DNA of 64,000 nt from Algoriphagus formosus (GCF_002807035.1 NZ_NIUC01000004.1:124001-188000), one strand, 5' to 3'; positions 10,612 to 19,515 are shown, numbered from the stretch's first letter. Translations and numbers: made by a program. The notes: generated by a model from the sequence alone, not told the origin.

Positions 10612-13600
10612 ATGATTAGACGAGTGTGGGAGAGTAAGATGAGTGTAGGTAAAAGGTTGATAGCCTTGTTGCTTATACTTTTGCCATTTTTATCCCATGC
10701 TCAAATCAGCACCATCGGTCGGGAGTTTTACATCGGCTTCATGGATAATAATCGTCGGAACTCTCAGCCCGATCGCGTAGTCGTAATCATTACAGCTGTA
10801 GAGGAAGCAGCCGGAACTATTCAGACTCCCCGCCAAAGCATTACTTTTGACTTAGAACCTGGGGAACAACTTATTCGAGAATTTGATGGAGATGGGGAAG
10901 GAGTTATTCACCGGGGAAGTGGAGCTGTAGATTTCAAACCGTTTAAAGTTACTAGTTCAGGAGATTTGACTGTACATGCCATCAATGGACGAGAATACAG
11001 TACAGACGGAACAGTTATTCTACCAACTACCGCTCTGAGCAGCGAGTATTTGGTCATGGCGCACTTTGATGTAGTTGATCCGAGTTTGGATCCCGGAAGT
11101 AATCAAAACTTCGAAAGCACCCTTCTGGTGGTAGCCATCGAGAATGATACGCAAGTTGAAGTAATTCCTACAGCACCAACTGTCAATACTATTCCAGCAG
11201 GAGCACCCATTCAATTCACCCTGAATGCAGGCGAAAGCTATCAAATCAAAGCCAACGGAGATCTGACAGGCTCTCGTGTTCGAGTACTAAATGCCAGCTC
11301 AGATTCCTGCAAGCTTTTGGCAGTATTTGGAGGAAATAAGACCTCTAGCGCAGGAGATTGTGGTACGAGTGGAGATCATATTTTTCAGCAAGCTTACCCA
11401 CTCGAAAGTTGGGGCAAAGAGTATATCCACGTTCCTTTAGCAGGTCGGACTTCGGGAGAAATTGTCAAAGTTTTGGCTTCTGAGAATGACACAGAAATTC
11501 GTGTGAACGGCGTATTAAGAGCTACCCTTGATGCACGTGAGTTTACCCGTTTTGAATTTGGCAAGGATGAATTGGCTCTGATCGAAACATCAAAGCCCAG
11601 CTCGGTTGCTGTAATTGCAAAAAGTGGGGCTTGTAATGAGTTTGGGGTAGCTCCTTTGGGAGACCCAACCCTTTTTCTTCTTAGTCCCAATTCGCAGCAA
11701 CTTGAAAGTATTACCTTTTCCACCGGAAAGCTAATTGGTGGCTTTAATCAAGATATTGAGCATTTCGTTACGATTCTTGTAGAAAGCGATGCCGTCAATC
11801 AAACCATTTTAAACGGGCAAGCTGTAGGAAATCAATTTCAACCAGTTTTGAATAGCGGTTTTTCCTATGCCCGAATCAAAGTTCCTTTTGGGGTGAATAC
11901 GCTTTCAAATCCAGAGGGCTTCATTGGATATGTTTATGGCTCCGGATCGATTGAGTCCTATGGTTTTGCGATAGGGGCTAGTTTGGAAAATGTACAGTTT
12001 GAAACCGAAACCACCTATGATTTTGAAGTGGTGGGAGATCGGGTGGCTTGCTTGGATCAAGAGGGTTTATGGGAAATATTCCCGGACGATTCCCGCTTTG
12101 TTGATTTTTCCTGGGACTTTGGAGATGATTCAGGTTTGAAGAATGGAAAAGCCGTCAATCATACCTTCACCGAGCCAGGAGATTATGAAGTGACTGTTTT
12201 TGCATCCACAGGAGACGGCTCTTGCGGCAGTGAAACAGAATTCAATTTTGAGGTGACTGTGGAAGATATTGGAGCTGAGCTCTCCGGTCCTACTTCTCTT
12301 TGTCCAGAGACGGCGGGTGTGCGCTACTTTTTGGAAGATGAAGTAGGCGTTTTTGATGTGATTTGGGAGGTAGAAGGAGGTACCTTTACTGAAGTAAATG
12401 ATCTGGAAATAGTAGTTGATTGGGGTATTGCCAACCCTGCCGCCTATGTTCTAGCAATACCTGTTGCTGAAAATGGTTGTCAAGGCCAAACTTTAGAGCT
12501 AGAAATAACTTTGGATGAATCCATTACTCCTGATTTACCGGAAGGGCAATTAGGTCTTTGTGGAACCAATACCGGACCCTTTGATTATGTGGTTCCTTTT
12601 CCACAAGCAGGAAAAGAGTACGAATGGTTTATTACTGGAGGTAGCATCATTGGTAATACGATTTCGGAGTCTATTCAAGTAGAATGGGATCCAAATGCTC
12701 CGACTAGAAGTTTGTTTTACGAGGAGCGATTGCCGGGTGGAGGTACATGCTTTGGGACATCTGAGGTGTTGACTGTGGATCAATTTCCTGAGTTATCGGT
12801 GGAGCTTGGTTCGGCAATTAGTCCCTCCTGTCCAGGAGACCAGAATGGTCAAATCGAACTGAATATTTCTGGAGGATCAGGCCTTTTTGCTTTTGAGTGG
12901 TCTCATGATCCGAATCTTAATGAGCCCATAGCTGAAGGCTTAGTGGCTGGAGTTTATCAGGTTTTAGTCCGGGATTTACAAGGTTGTGGCGATTTCCCTT
13001 TTGAAGTTGAAATTCAGGATCCCGCTCCCATAGAATTACTTTCCATTACCCAAAATAGGCCATTATGCAAGGCCAGTGGTGACGGACAGGTCATTTTGGA
13101 AATGATAGGAGGGACGGCACCTTTTACTGCTGTAGGAAATCAAAGCGAATGGAATTCTGGTATTTTAACTGTTTCTGGGATTTCTGAAGGAGAATTCAAT
13201 TTACTTGTCCAGGATGATAATGGCTGTACCTTCCCAGTCCAGGGAATAATGGAAGCTCCAGAAGCTTTGGAAATCAGTTTTGAACAACTTAGCCCGGGAT
13301 GTCCCGGTGGGGTAGATGGGGCAATCAGAGTGATTCCCACAGGAGGAACAGCCCCTTATCAGGTAATTTGGGAACAAGGCGGGAATTCAGATATTCTCGA
13401 GTCGCTTTCATCGGGAGAGTATGGTGTCAGAGTAATAGATGCAAATGGCTGTGAAGTCAGCGGGGTAGGTGTAGTTCCAGATGCTCGCCCGGCAGTCCGC
13501 ATGCCAACGGGTTTTGATCCACAAGATGGACCATACCAGCCAGTTTCCAACTGCAGTATCTCTTACGAACTGTTAATTTTTGATCGCTGGGGACAATTAC

Positions 13601-13749
13601 TGTATTCCGGCGTCGAAGGTTGGAATGGGCTTTTCAAAGGCGAATCCATGCCTGTAGGTGTGTATACCTACTATCTCAATTATGAATATGCTTTAGAGTC
13701 GGGCCTTCAGACGGATCAAATTCGTGGGTCATTTACTTTGATTCAATAA
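10612..13749 (+). CDS. Tandem paralogue: large secreted IgGFc-binding-like/PKD/SprB type IX protein
   Basis: A 1045-residue paralogue of the preceding gene with the same domain order. It has a signal peptide ending LPFLSHAQ, an IgGFc-binding-like region (FYIGFMDNN, TVILPTTALS, GSRVRVLNA), a PKD domain (FSWDFGDDS ... VNHTFTEPGDYEVTV), SprB-type repeats (SCPGDQNGQIELNISGG, LCKASGDGQVILEMIGG, GCPGGVDGAIRVIPTGG) and a type B C-terminal domain (ELLIFDRWGQLLYSGVEGWNG). I chose the ATG at 10612; a TTG at 10606 and the ATG at 10639 are alternatives, the last giving the most compact signal peptide. Only 8 bases separate it from the upstream stop, so the pair is one operon. The ligand is unknown. Confidence 0.85.
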   Translation: MIRRVWESKMSVGKRLIALLLILLPFLSHAQISTIGREFYIGFMDNNRRNSQPDRVVVIITAVEEAAGTIQTPRQSITFDLEPGEQLIREFDGDGEGVIHRGSGAVDFKPFKVTSSGDLTVHAINGREYSTDGTVILPTTALSSEYLVMAHFDVVDPSLDPGSNQNFESTLLVVAIENDTQVEVIPTAPTVNTIPAGAPIQFTLNAGESYQIKANGDLTGSRVRVLNASSDSCKLLAVFGGNKTSSAGDCGTSGDHIFQQAYPLESWGKEYIHVPLAGRTSGEIVKVLASENDTEIRVNGVLRATLDAREFTRFEFGKDELALIETSKPSSVAVIAKSGACNEFGVAPLGDPTLFLLSPNSQQLESITFSTGKLIGGFNQDIEHFVTILVESDAVNQTILNGQAVGNQFQPVLNSGFSYARIKVPFGVNTLSNPEGFIGYVYGSGSIESYGFAIGASLENVQFETETTYDFEVVGDRVACLDQEGLWEIFPDDSRFVDFSWDFGDDSGLKNGKAVNHTFTEPGDYEVTVFASTGDGSCGSETEFNFEVTVEDIGAELSGPTSLCPETAGVRYFLEDEVGVFDVIWEVEGGTFTEVNDLEIVVDWGIANPAAYVLAIPVAENGCQGQTLELEITLDESITPDLPEGQLGLCGTNTGPFDYVVPFPQAGKEYEWFITGGSIIGNTISESIQVEWDPNAPTRSLFYEERLPGGGTCFGTSEVLTVDQFPELSVELGSAISPSCPGDQNGQIELNISGGSGLFAFEWSHDPNLNEPIAEGLVAGVYQVLVRDLQGCGDFPFEVEIQDPAPIELLSITQNRPLCKASGDGQVILEMIGGTAPFTAVGNQSEWNSGILTVSGISEGEFNLLVQDDNGCTFPVQGIMEAPEALEISFEQLSPGCPGGVDGAIRVIPTGGTAPYQVIWEQGGNSDILESLSSGEYGVRVIDANGCEVSGVGVVPDARPAVRMPTGFDPQDGPYQPVSNCSISYELLIFDRWGQLLYSGVEGWNGLFKGESMPVGVYTYYLNYEYALESGLQTDQIRGSFTLIQ

Positions 13750-13784
13750 TTACATTTTTATCCATGCTTTCTCTTAGTATTTGA

Positions 13785-13792
13785 TACTTTTG
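13785..13792 (+). promoter_or_regulatory. Candidate -7 box for galE
   Basis: TACTTTTG matches the Bacteroidota TANNTTTG element 18 bases before the galE ATG. No TTTG is at the usual -33 spacing, so support is partial. Confidence 0.35.
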
Positions 13793-13810
13793 TTAAGCAA
13801 TTTTTGAAAA

Positions 13811-14818
13811 ATGAAGAAAATTTTAATTACAGGTGGAGCTGGATATATTGGCTCTCATACAGCAGTAGAATTGATCAATTCGGGATTCGAGCCCATCATC
13901 ATTGATGATTTCTCCAATTCTCAGGAAAAAGTTTTGGACAGACTGGAAGAAATTACCGGTAAAGCAATTACCTGCTATCAAGGAGATTGTGCAGATAGGA
14001 GTCTTCTGGATCAGGTGGCAAAAGACCATCAACTGAGTGGCGTGATTCATTTTGCAGCTTTCAAAGCAGTGGGAGAAAGCACAGAACTCCCCTTAAAATA
14101 CTACAGAAACAATCTGGTTTCCCTCATAGAGATTATGGAATTTATGCGGGATCATCAAATCCAAGATTTGGTCTTTTCCTCCTCCTGCACTGTATATGGA
14201 CAGCCAGACGTCCTTCCTGTCACAGAAGCTACTCCTCGAAAGGATGCCGAGAGTCCTTACGGAAATACCAAAAAAGTATGTGAGGATATGTTGGTAGATT
14301 TTGTGAAAAGCAAGCCTGGTATTCGAGTCATCTCGCTCCGCTATTTCAATCCTGTGGGAGCTCATCCAAGCGGAAAAATAGGCGAACTTCCTCAAGGGAA
14401 GCCTAATAATCTTGTCCCATTCGTGACGCAAACAGCAGCCGGGATTCGAGAAAAACTGACCGTTTTTGGAGATGATTATGATACGCCTGATGGCTCCTGT
14501 GTAAGAGACTTCATTCATGTGATGGATCTTGCCGATGCCCATGTCAAAGCCTTAGCTTACCTGGATGAAAAAGAGAACAATTTTTATGACGTGTTCAATG
14601 TGGGTACTGGGAAGGGAGACACTGTCTTGCAAGTCATCAAAACTTTTGAAGAAGTTACCAATGTCAAGCTGAACTATGAAATCGGTCCTAGAAGACCTGG
14701 TGATGTGGTGAAAATCTGGGCTGATACCCATAAAATCAATGAGGTGCTTGGCTGGTATCCAAAATACTCGCTTGCCGATTCCATGCGTGACAGTTGGAAC
14801 TGGCAAAAAGGCTTGTAA
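13811..14818 (+). CDS. galE: UDP-glucose 4-epimerase
   Basis: A 335-residue extended short-chain dehydrogenase/reductase. The NAD-binding motif GGAGYIGSHTAVEL starts at residue 7. The catalytic set includes the Ser/Thr in FSSSCTVYG and the YGNTK (YxxxK) motif near residue 150, followed by the family-typical LRYFNPVGAHPSG. The length fits GalE (about 338). It interconverts UDP-glucose and UDP-galactose in the cytoplasm, feeding exopolysaccharide or glycan synthesis and galactose use. It stands alone, directly downstream of the tandem secreted proteins but with its own probable promoter. Confidence 0.95.
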   Translation: MKKILITGGAGYIGSHTAVELINSGFEPIIIDDFSNSQEKVLDRLEEITGKAITCYQGDCADRSLLDQVAKDHQLSGVIHFAAFKAVGESTELPLKYYRNNLVSLIEIMEFMRDHQIQDLVFSSSCTVYGQPDVLPVTEATPRKDAESPYGNTKKVCEDMLVDFVKSKPGIRVISLRYFNPVGAHPSGKIGELPQGKPNNLVPFVTQTAAGIREKLTVFGDDYDTPDGSCVRDFIHVMDLADAHVKALAYLDEKENNFYDVFNVGTGKGDTVLQVIKTFEEVTNVKLNYEIGPRRPGDVVKIWADTHKINEVLGWYPKYSLADSMRDSWNWQKGL

Positions 14819-14877
14819 TCAATTCATTAAATAAAGAAAAAAACTCAGGGGTATATTTTTAGAAGAAAGGAATTTGC

Positions 14878-15732
14878 ATGATGATAACTCAATTGACTTT
14901 GCAGATGATGTCTCGATGTAAGCAATTATTTCTGTCAATTACATTTTTACTTTTTTTAAGTAACTCCTTCGCTCAGGTTCCAAAATTGGCTCTTGCGGAT
15001 TCGCTGGCTAAGGAAATACTTGAAAATGAAGGTCTTTACACCGTTGCAAGTGGTCTCAAGCCAATGAGCACTGTCTTACAATTTGATTTTCAGATCGATA
15101 CCTTAAGCCAAGAGTTTTTAGATGAAAAAGCTGTCGAAGCCAGTTTGAGTAGTTTTCACAGTGTCTTGAGTCTACTCGAAAATGAGAACATAAAATTCAT
15201 CATTCTTCCTTTCAAATCGATTTATGGGGATAAGCGAACCTTTCAGATTCTTGTTTTCCATCAAGAGTCTGTTGAAGAAAAGATAAAGGAGTTCTCATCT
15301 TTTTTTCTAAAAAGAGGTATTCTTCCAGAGACACCAGTCCATCAGATTCTCTCTATAGTTGAGTTTGGGGAAAAATACGAGAGATATCAGGCATATGGGT
15401 ATTTTTTTGGCTATCCCGAGCATGCTGTGAATTTCTTTGTCAATGCTTCATTATCGTATGAACAGACCAATGAGTTTTTAGAAAGGGATTTCTTTCAAAT
15501 TCCAGTAGCCAGTATGGAAGAGGGGCACTTTGTATACGCAGTTCCCAAAGGATATGAACCTGCGGAGATTGATCTTAGAATCCGTCTAGATGCAAGTGAA
15601 ATATTATCCAAATACAAAGAATTCAAATCTGAAGTCGATTTTGAAACTAAGAGCTATCCTTTTTTGGAATTGTATTTCCAGATTTTGGACTTAGCTTTTT
15701 CAGAAAACAAAGAAGAGGTTTTTTTGGACTAA
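14878..15732 (+). CDS. Secreted protein of unknown function
   Basis: A 284-residue protein I do not recognise. A hydrophobic export signal (LFLSITFLLFLSNSFAQ) is clear, so it is periplasmic or outer-surface. The start is uncertain: ATGs at 14878, 14905 and 14908 are in frame, and the last two give a normal-length signal peptide. The mature part is acidic, rich in Glu, Phe and Ser, and has no cysteine cluster, membrane helix or catalytic motif I can name. It is preceded by galE on the same strand and is convergent with the gamma-glutamyltransferase gene. Confidence 0.6.
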   Translation: MMITQLTLQMMSRCKQLFLSITFLLFLSNSFAQVPKLALADSLAKEILENEGLYTVASGLKPMSTVLQFDFQIDTLSQEFLDEKAVEASLSSFHSVLSLLENENIKFIILPFKSIYGDKRTFQILVFHQESVEEKIKEFSSFFLKRGILPETPVHQILSIVEFGEKYERYQAYGYFFGYPEHAVNFFVNASLSYEQTNEFLERDFFQIPVASMEEGHFVYAVPKGYEPAEIDLRIRLDASEILSKYKEFKSEVDFETKSYPFLELYFQILDLAFSENKEEVFLD

Positions 15733-15890
15733 ATCAATTAATCTGATTTTTGGCTTTTCAATCAAATAGAAAAGACTAACTCTTCGGACAAGCCGAATGC
15801 TCAGATTCTGGAAGCTTCTTCCTTCACTCTTCCGCCTTCGAGCCCGATGATCAAAGTAATCTAGGCTCTAGGCAGAATTCTTCAGTAAAG

Positions 15891-17585
15891 TTAATAACCG
15901 GCTGCTTGACCGTCTTTTCTGGATTCGGATGCTCCGTAGTAAACTTTTCGAACGGGATCAAATTTGATGGCCTGATAACCTCCGAAGGCTCCGACCCTGA
16001 ATTCTACCCGATGGCCCATTTCTTCCAATTTCCGAATCACTTCATAAGAAAATCCACTTTCCAAATTAAGCGAGCCCCCAGAAGTCATTTTTGATCCGGT
16101 GGGTTGGGAGGAGCCTGTATGGCGCATGCGGGGAGCATCTCCTGCTTCCTGAATATTCATTCCGAAATCGATGATATTAACCAAAATCTGGGTATGACCT
16201 TGAGGCTGCACAGCGCCACCCATGAGACCAAAACTCATAAATGGCTCTCCATCTTTAGTCACGAAAGCAGGAATGATGGTGTGAAAAGGTCGCTTTCCCC
16301 GAGCTAGCGAATTCCAATGATCCGGATCTTGTACATTGAACATTTGACCTCGATTTTGGAGGACAAATCCAAGACCGTCAGGAACCATGCCTGAGCCAAA
16401 TTCATCATAAATACTTTGGATAAATGAAACCATATTACCCTCTGAATCAGCGACAGTCAAATAGGTGGTATTTCCTTTTTCCAGATCTCCAGCGGCATAT
16501 TCTTGGGCAGCTTTTGAAAGGTCGATAAGCTTTCTTCTTTCAGCGGCATACTCCTTCGAAATCAAGTATTCAACAGGGATCTCATTAAAAGCCGGATCAG
16601 CGTAGTATTTTGCCCGGTCTTCGTAGGCAAGTTTTTTAGCTTCTGTAAGTACGTGGAGATATTCTGCACTTCCGAAGCCCATGGATTGAAGGTCAAAGCC
16701 TTCCAGGATATTGAGCATTTGCAGAGCGGCGATTCCTTGACCGTTAGGAGGCAGTTCCCAGACATCATAGCCACGATAGTTAGTGCTTACTGGGTCAACC
16801 CATTCAGATGTATGATTTTTTAGATCTTCATAGCTCAAATAGCCGTCATTATCCTTCATAAACCGATCGATGATCCTTGCAATTTCTCCTTCATAAAAGG
16901 CTTCTCTTCCACCTTTGGCAATCATGTCATAGGTCCTTGCCAAGTCAGGGTTTTTAAATATATCTCCTTTCTGAGGTGTAGTTTTTCCATTGGGCATGTA
17001 GGTCTTTCTAAATCCAGGCAAATCTTGCATTCGTGGCCAGTCGTCATTCATTTGCCAAGCAATCACCTCGGATACCGGAAAGCCCTTATTCCCGTAATCA
17101 ATTGCCGGTTGAAGGATTTCTTGCATGCTAAGCTTTCCAAACTTCTCGTGTAGCTCAAACCAACCATCCACAGCGCCGGGAACAGAAATGGGTAGTGGTC
17201 CAAGGAAGGGAGCATATTGTAAGCCTTTTTCTTTGAAGACTTCCATGGTCAGGCTTGCAGGTGCCCTGCCGCTTCCATTGAGTCCATAGAGCTTTTTCTC
17301 TTTGGCATTCCAAACGATGGCAAATACATCTCCGCCAATTCCACAGGCATGTGGCTCTACTAGGCCTAGCATCGCATTGGCTGCAATTGCTGCGTCCACC
17401 GCACTTCCGCCTTTTTTAAGAATATCCAAGGCAGCTTGTGTGGCTAGGGGCTGGCTGGTAGCCACCATTCCATTTTGTGCCAGTATTTCTGAACGCGTCG
17501 CGAAGTTTTTGCCGCTTACCCGGTCTTGGGCTTTAATATTTGAAAATACCAATAGGCCTAAAGCCAAGAGAAGAAGTCTTTTCAT
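15891..17585 (-). CDS. ggt: Gamma-glutamyltransferase
   Basis: A 564-residue Ntn-hydrolase precursor with a signal peptide (MKRLLLLALGLLVFSNIKAQ). It cleaves gamma-glutamyl bonds of glutathione-like compounds in the periplasm. The autoprocessing site is the GNTTYLTV segment near residue 370: the second Thr would become the N-terminal nucleophile of the small subunit, as in GGT family TTHxS/T motifs. Further family segments are GSAVDAAIAANAMLGLVEPHACGIGGD in the large subunit and GLMGGAVQPQGH in the small one. I chose the ATG at 17583-17585 because the signal peptide begins there; the frame stays open upstream to 17783 but that stretch overlaps the tRNA promoter. Divergent from the tRNA genes. 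Confidence 0.9.
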   Translation of the reverse strand: MKRLLLLALGLLVFSNIKAQDRVSGKNFATRSEILAQNGMVATSQPLATQAALDILKKGGSAVDAAIAANAMLGLVEPHACGIGGDVFAIVWNAKEKKLYGLNGSGRAPASLTMEVFKEKGLQYAPFLGPLPISVPGAVDGWFELHEKFGKLSMQEILQPAIDYGNKGFPVSEVIAWQMNDDWPRMQDLPGFRKTYMPNGKTTPQKGDIFKNPDLARTYDMIAKGGREAFYEGEIARIIDRFMKDNDGYLSYEDLKNHTSEWVDPVSTNYRGYDVWELPPNGQGIAALQMLNILEGFDLQSMGFGSAEYLHVLTEAKKLAYEDRAKYYADPAFNEIPVEYLISKEYAAERRKLIDLSKAAQEYAAGDLEKGNTTYLTVADSEGNMVSFIQSIYDEFGSGMVPDGLGFVLQNRGQMFNVQDPDHWNSLARGKRPFHTIIPAFVTKDGEPFMSFGLMGGAVQPQGHTQILVNIIDFGMNIQEAGDAPRMRHTGSSQPTGSKMTSGGSLNLESGFSYEVIRKLEEMGHRVEFRVGAFGGYQAIKFDPVRKVYYGASESRKDGQAAGY

Positions 17586-17746
17586 AGTATGAATATTTAG
17601 ATCAAGTTTAGATGATTGAAAGAGTATGTCCAATAGTTTTCTGGTAAATGGAAGGATGTAAAAGTTCAAAGGGTATTTTTGAAGAAAATTATTTTGCTGA
17701 TAAATAAGGAGATAACAAATTGCAGGTGTTTTTTTTTGCATTGGTT

Positions 17747-17777
17747 TTTGTAATGAAAAATCAAAGCGATACATTTG
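17747..17777 (+). promoter_or_regulatory. Bacteroidota-type promoter of the tRNA-Asp genes
   Basis: TTTG (17747-17750), 19 bases, then TACATTTG (17770-17777) match the consensus TTTG-N19-TANNTTTG exactly. Transcription would start near 17784, about 43 bases before the first tRNA. Confidence 0.75.
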
Positions 17778-17826
17778 CATCACTTTAAGCCAAGGTTATA
17801 AGAACTCTGGATTAAGAAATGTTATT

Positions 17827-17900
17827 GGAGCGGTAGTTCAGCTGGTTAGAATGCCTGCCTGTCACGCAGGAGGTCGCGGGTTCGAGTCCCGTCCGTTCCG
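17827..17900 (+). tRNA. tRNA-Asp (GTC), copy 1
   Basis: A 74-base cloverleaf with acceptor GGAGCGG/CCGTTCC (one G-U pair), a D arm with AGCTGGTTAGA, anticodon stem CCTGC/GCAGG and loop CTGTCAC giving anticodon GTC, T arm GCGGG-TTCGAGT-CCCGT and discriminator G at 17900. CCA is not fully encoded. Confidence 0.97.
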
Positions 17901-17927
17901 CATATTTTATTATTGATCAATCTTCCC

Positions 17928-18001
17928 GGAGCGGTAGTTCAGCTGGTTAGAATGCCTGCCTGTCACGCAGGAGGTCGCGGGTTCGAGTCCCGTCCGTTCC
18001 G
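17928..18001 (+). tRNA. tRNA-Asp (GTC), copy 2
   Basis: Identical to copy 1 over all 74 bases and separated from it by 27 bases, so both are probably cut from one transcript. An intrinsic terminator follows within a few bases. The 3' part of this gene plus terminator is repeated at 18303-18389, beyond the GIY-YIG ORF. Confidence 0.97.
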
Positions 18002-18004
18002 CAT

Positions 18005-18031
18005 CAAAGCCCCAAATTCTGGGGCTTTTTT
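18005..18031 (+). terminator. Intrinsic terminator of the tRNA-Asp operon
   Basis: AAAGCCCCA AATTC TGGGGCTTT followed by a T run. A slightly different copy is at 18364-18389. Confidence 0.9.
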
Positions 18032-18048
18032 GTTTTGTTCAAGAGCTT

Positions 18049-18306
18049 ATGGAATATTATGTTTATGTGATTCAATCTGATCTCGATAGCTCATTTTATA
18101 TTGGGAGCTCTGCCGATCCATACTCTCGACTTGAAAAGCATAACAGGCCGCATAAAGGATACACTGCAAGAAAGCAGCCTTGGTCTTTAAAGTATTTTGA
18201 GAAATTTTCTTCTAAAAAAGAAGCTTTGTTAAGAGAGCGGTTTCTTAAGGCTCAAAAAAGCAAACAGTTTTTAATAAAACTTATCCAAAATAACTCCTCG
18301 ATTTAG
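18049..18306 (+). CDS. GIY-YIG nuclease family protein next to tRNA-Asp
   Basis: An 85-residue single-domain GIY-YIG protein. The two strand motifs are YVYVIQS (residues 4-10, the GIY part) and FYIGSS (the YIG part). The expected catalytic Arg is in PYSRLEKH and the Glu in KKEALLRER, so the active site looks complete. Such mini-nucleases (UPF0213/YhbQ-like) occur in mobile and repair contexts. The ORF begins about 17 bases after the tRNA terminator T run. Its TAG stop is the TAG of a duplicated tRNA D-arm sequence (TTAGAATGCC). The gene is therefore bracketed by a direct repeat of the tRNA 3' half plus terminator, the picture of a tiny mobile cassette. Actual DNA cleavage is an inference. Confidence 0.8.
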   Translation: MEYYVYVIQSDLDSSFYIGSSADPYSRLEKHNRPHKGYTARKQPWSLKYFEKFSSKKEALLRERFLKAQKSKQFLIKLIQNNSSI

Positions 18307-18359
18307 AATGCCTGTCCCGAGAATCGGGAAGGTCGCGGGTTCGAGTCCCGTCCGTTCCG
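18303..18359 (+). pseudogene. Partial, altered tRNA-Asp 3' half
   Basis: A 57-base copy of tRNA-Asp from the D arm (TTAGAATGCCTG) to the discriminator base. The T arm and acceptor 3' strand are identical to the real genes. The 5' acceptor strand and most of the D arm are missing. The anticodon arm is replaced by TCCCGAGAATCGGGA, a 6-bp stem with a GAA loop, so no 7-base anticodon loop exists. It cannot be a normal tRNA. It forms the right boundary of the GIY-YIG cassette. Confidence 0.85.
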
Positions 18360-18363
18360 CATC

Positions 18364-18389
18364 AAAGCCCCAAAATTTGGGGCTTTTTT
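18364..18389 (+). terminator. Duplicated intrinsic terminator after the tRNA fragment
   Basis: AAAGCCCCAAAATTTGGGGCTTTTTT, a near copy of the terminator at 18005-18031; the stem centre differs (ATTC replaced by AATT). Confidence 0.88.
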
Positions 18390-18520
18390 GTTTTTTAAAC
18401 CGATAAGTAGGACTCTAAGGTTATCTGAAAAGTATTTCAGTGAGATACTTTTCAATTTCCATGAAAGAATTTGCCGCTGCAGGATATTCATTATCTTTGT
18501 TTTTGATAAAAACCAATCAA

Positions 18521-19468
18521 ATGGTATTAGAATTCGAAAAACCAATTGCTGATTTAGAGCAAAAACTCCAGGAAATGAAGGATTTGGCCAAGGGTAGAAA
18601 TATCGATTTAAGTGCCGATATTGAATCCCTGGAAGAAAAGATCCAAAATTTGAAAAAGGAAACATTTGAGAATCTGACTAGATGGCAGCGAGTTCAGCTC
18701 AGTCGCCACGCCGACCGACCTTATGCGCTTGATTATATCTATGAGATCACCAATGACTTTATTGAGCTGCATGGAGATCGCAGTGTCAAAGATGATAAAG
18801 CAATGATTGGTGGTTTGGGAGATATTGATGGCCGGACGGTGATGTTTATCGGTCAGCAGAAAGGAAGAAATACCAAGCAAAGACAGGAACGAAACTTTGG
18901 GATGGCCAATCCAGAGGGTTACAGAAAGGCACTACGCTTAATGAAAATGGCTGAGAAATTTGGTAAGCCGATCGTTACGCTAATTGATACACCGGGAGCA
19001 TTTCCAGGACTTGAGGCTGAAGAAAGAGGTCAGGGAGAAGCGATTGCAAGAAATCTCAAGGAGATGTTTATGCTGAAAGTACCCGTCATTTGTATCATTA
19101 TCGGTGAGGGTGCATCAGGTGGCGCACTTGGAATCGCCATAGGAGACCGGGTCTTTATGCTAGAAAATACTTGGTACTCAGTTATTTCTCCAGAATCATG
19201 CTCTTCTATTTTGTGGAGGTCTTGGGATTATAAAGAGCAAGCAGCAGAGGCATTGAAGCTTACTGCAAACGATATGAAGGGAAATGGATTAATTGATGAT
19301 ATTATTCCTGAGCCCCTAGGTGGTGCACATCGCGACTTGAAAACCATGTCCGAAACGATCAAAGACACTATCTTAAAAACCTTAAAAGAACTCGATAAAC
19401 AAAAACCCGAAAAACGGATCGATCAACGAATCGAGAAGTTTTGCTCGATGGGTGTGGTCGTCGAATAA
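18521..19468 (+). CDS. accA: Acetyl-CoA carboxylase carboxyltransferase subunit alpha
   Basis: A 315-residue protein matching AccA in length and motifs. The N-terminal helix pair ([15 protein letters not shown]) precedes a crotonase-fold core with [23 protein letters not shown] and [15 protein letters not shown]. With AccD it transfers carboxyl from biotin to acetyl-CoA, the first committed step of fatty acid synthesis. The start is taken at the ATG 18521 (MVLEFEKP), because the frame upstream to 18440 encodes sequence unlike the family. No accD is adjacent. A terminator follows directly. Confidence 0.95.
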   Translation: MVLEFEKPIADLEQKLQEMKDLAKGRNIDLSADIESLEEKIQNLKKETFENLTRWQRVQLSRHADRPYALDYIYEITNDFIELHGDRSVKDDKAMIGGLGDIDGRTVMFIGQQKGRNTKQRQERNFGMANPEGYRKALRLMKMAEKFGKPIVTLIDTPGAFPGLEAEERGQGEAIARNLKEMFMLKVPVICIIIGEGASGGALGIAIGDRVFMLENTWYSVISPESCSSILWRSWDYKEQAAEALKLTANDMKGNGLIDDIIPEPLGGAHRDLKTMSETIKDTILKTLKELDKQKPEKRIDQRIEKFCSMGVVVE

Positions 19469-19476
19469 ATCTTCCA

Positions 19477-19506
19477 TCCCGAACTTTCCGGTTCGGGATT
19501 TTATTT
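19477..19506 (+). terminator. Intrinsic terminator after accA
   Basis: TCCCGAAC TTTCC GGTTCGGGA stem-loop followed by a T-rich tract, directly after the accA stop. Confidence 0.75.
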
Positions 19507-19515
19507 TGAAATACT

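Noticed and set aside
17586-17783. N-terminal extension of gamma-glutamyltransferase
   Set aside because: It would put 66 unlike residues before a perfect signal peptide and cover the tRNA promoter.
18303-18359. A third functional tRNA-Asp
   Set aside because: The 5' acceptor strand is missing and no anticodon loop exists.
18303-18665. Minus-strand ORF of 120 codons over the tRNA fragment
   Set aside because: Its end reads GRDSNPRPSRF, the known spurious translation of tRNA antisense sequence, and it overlaps accA.
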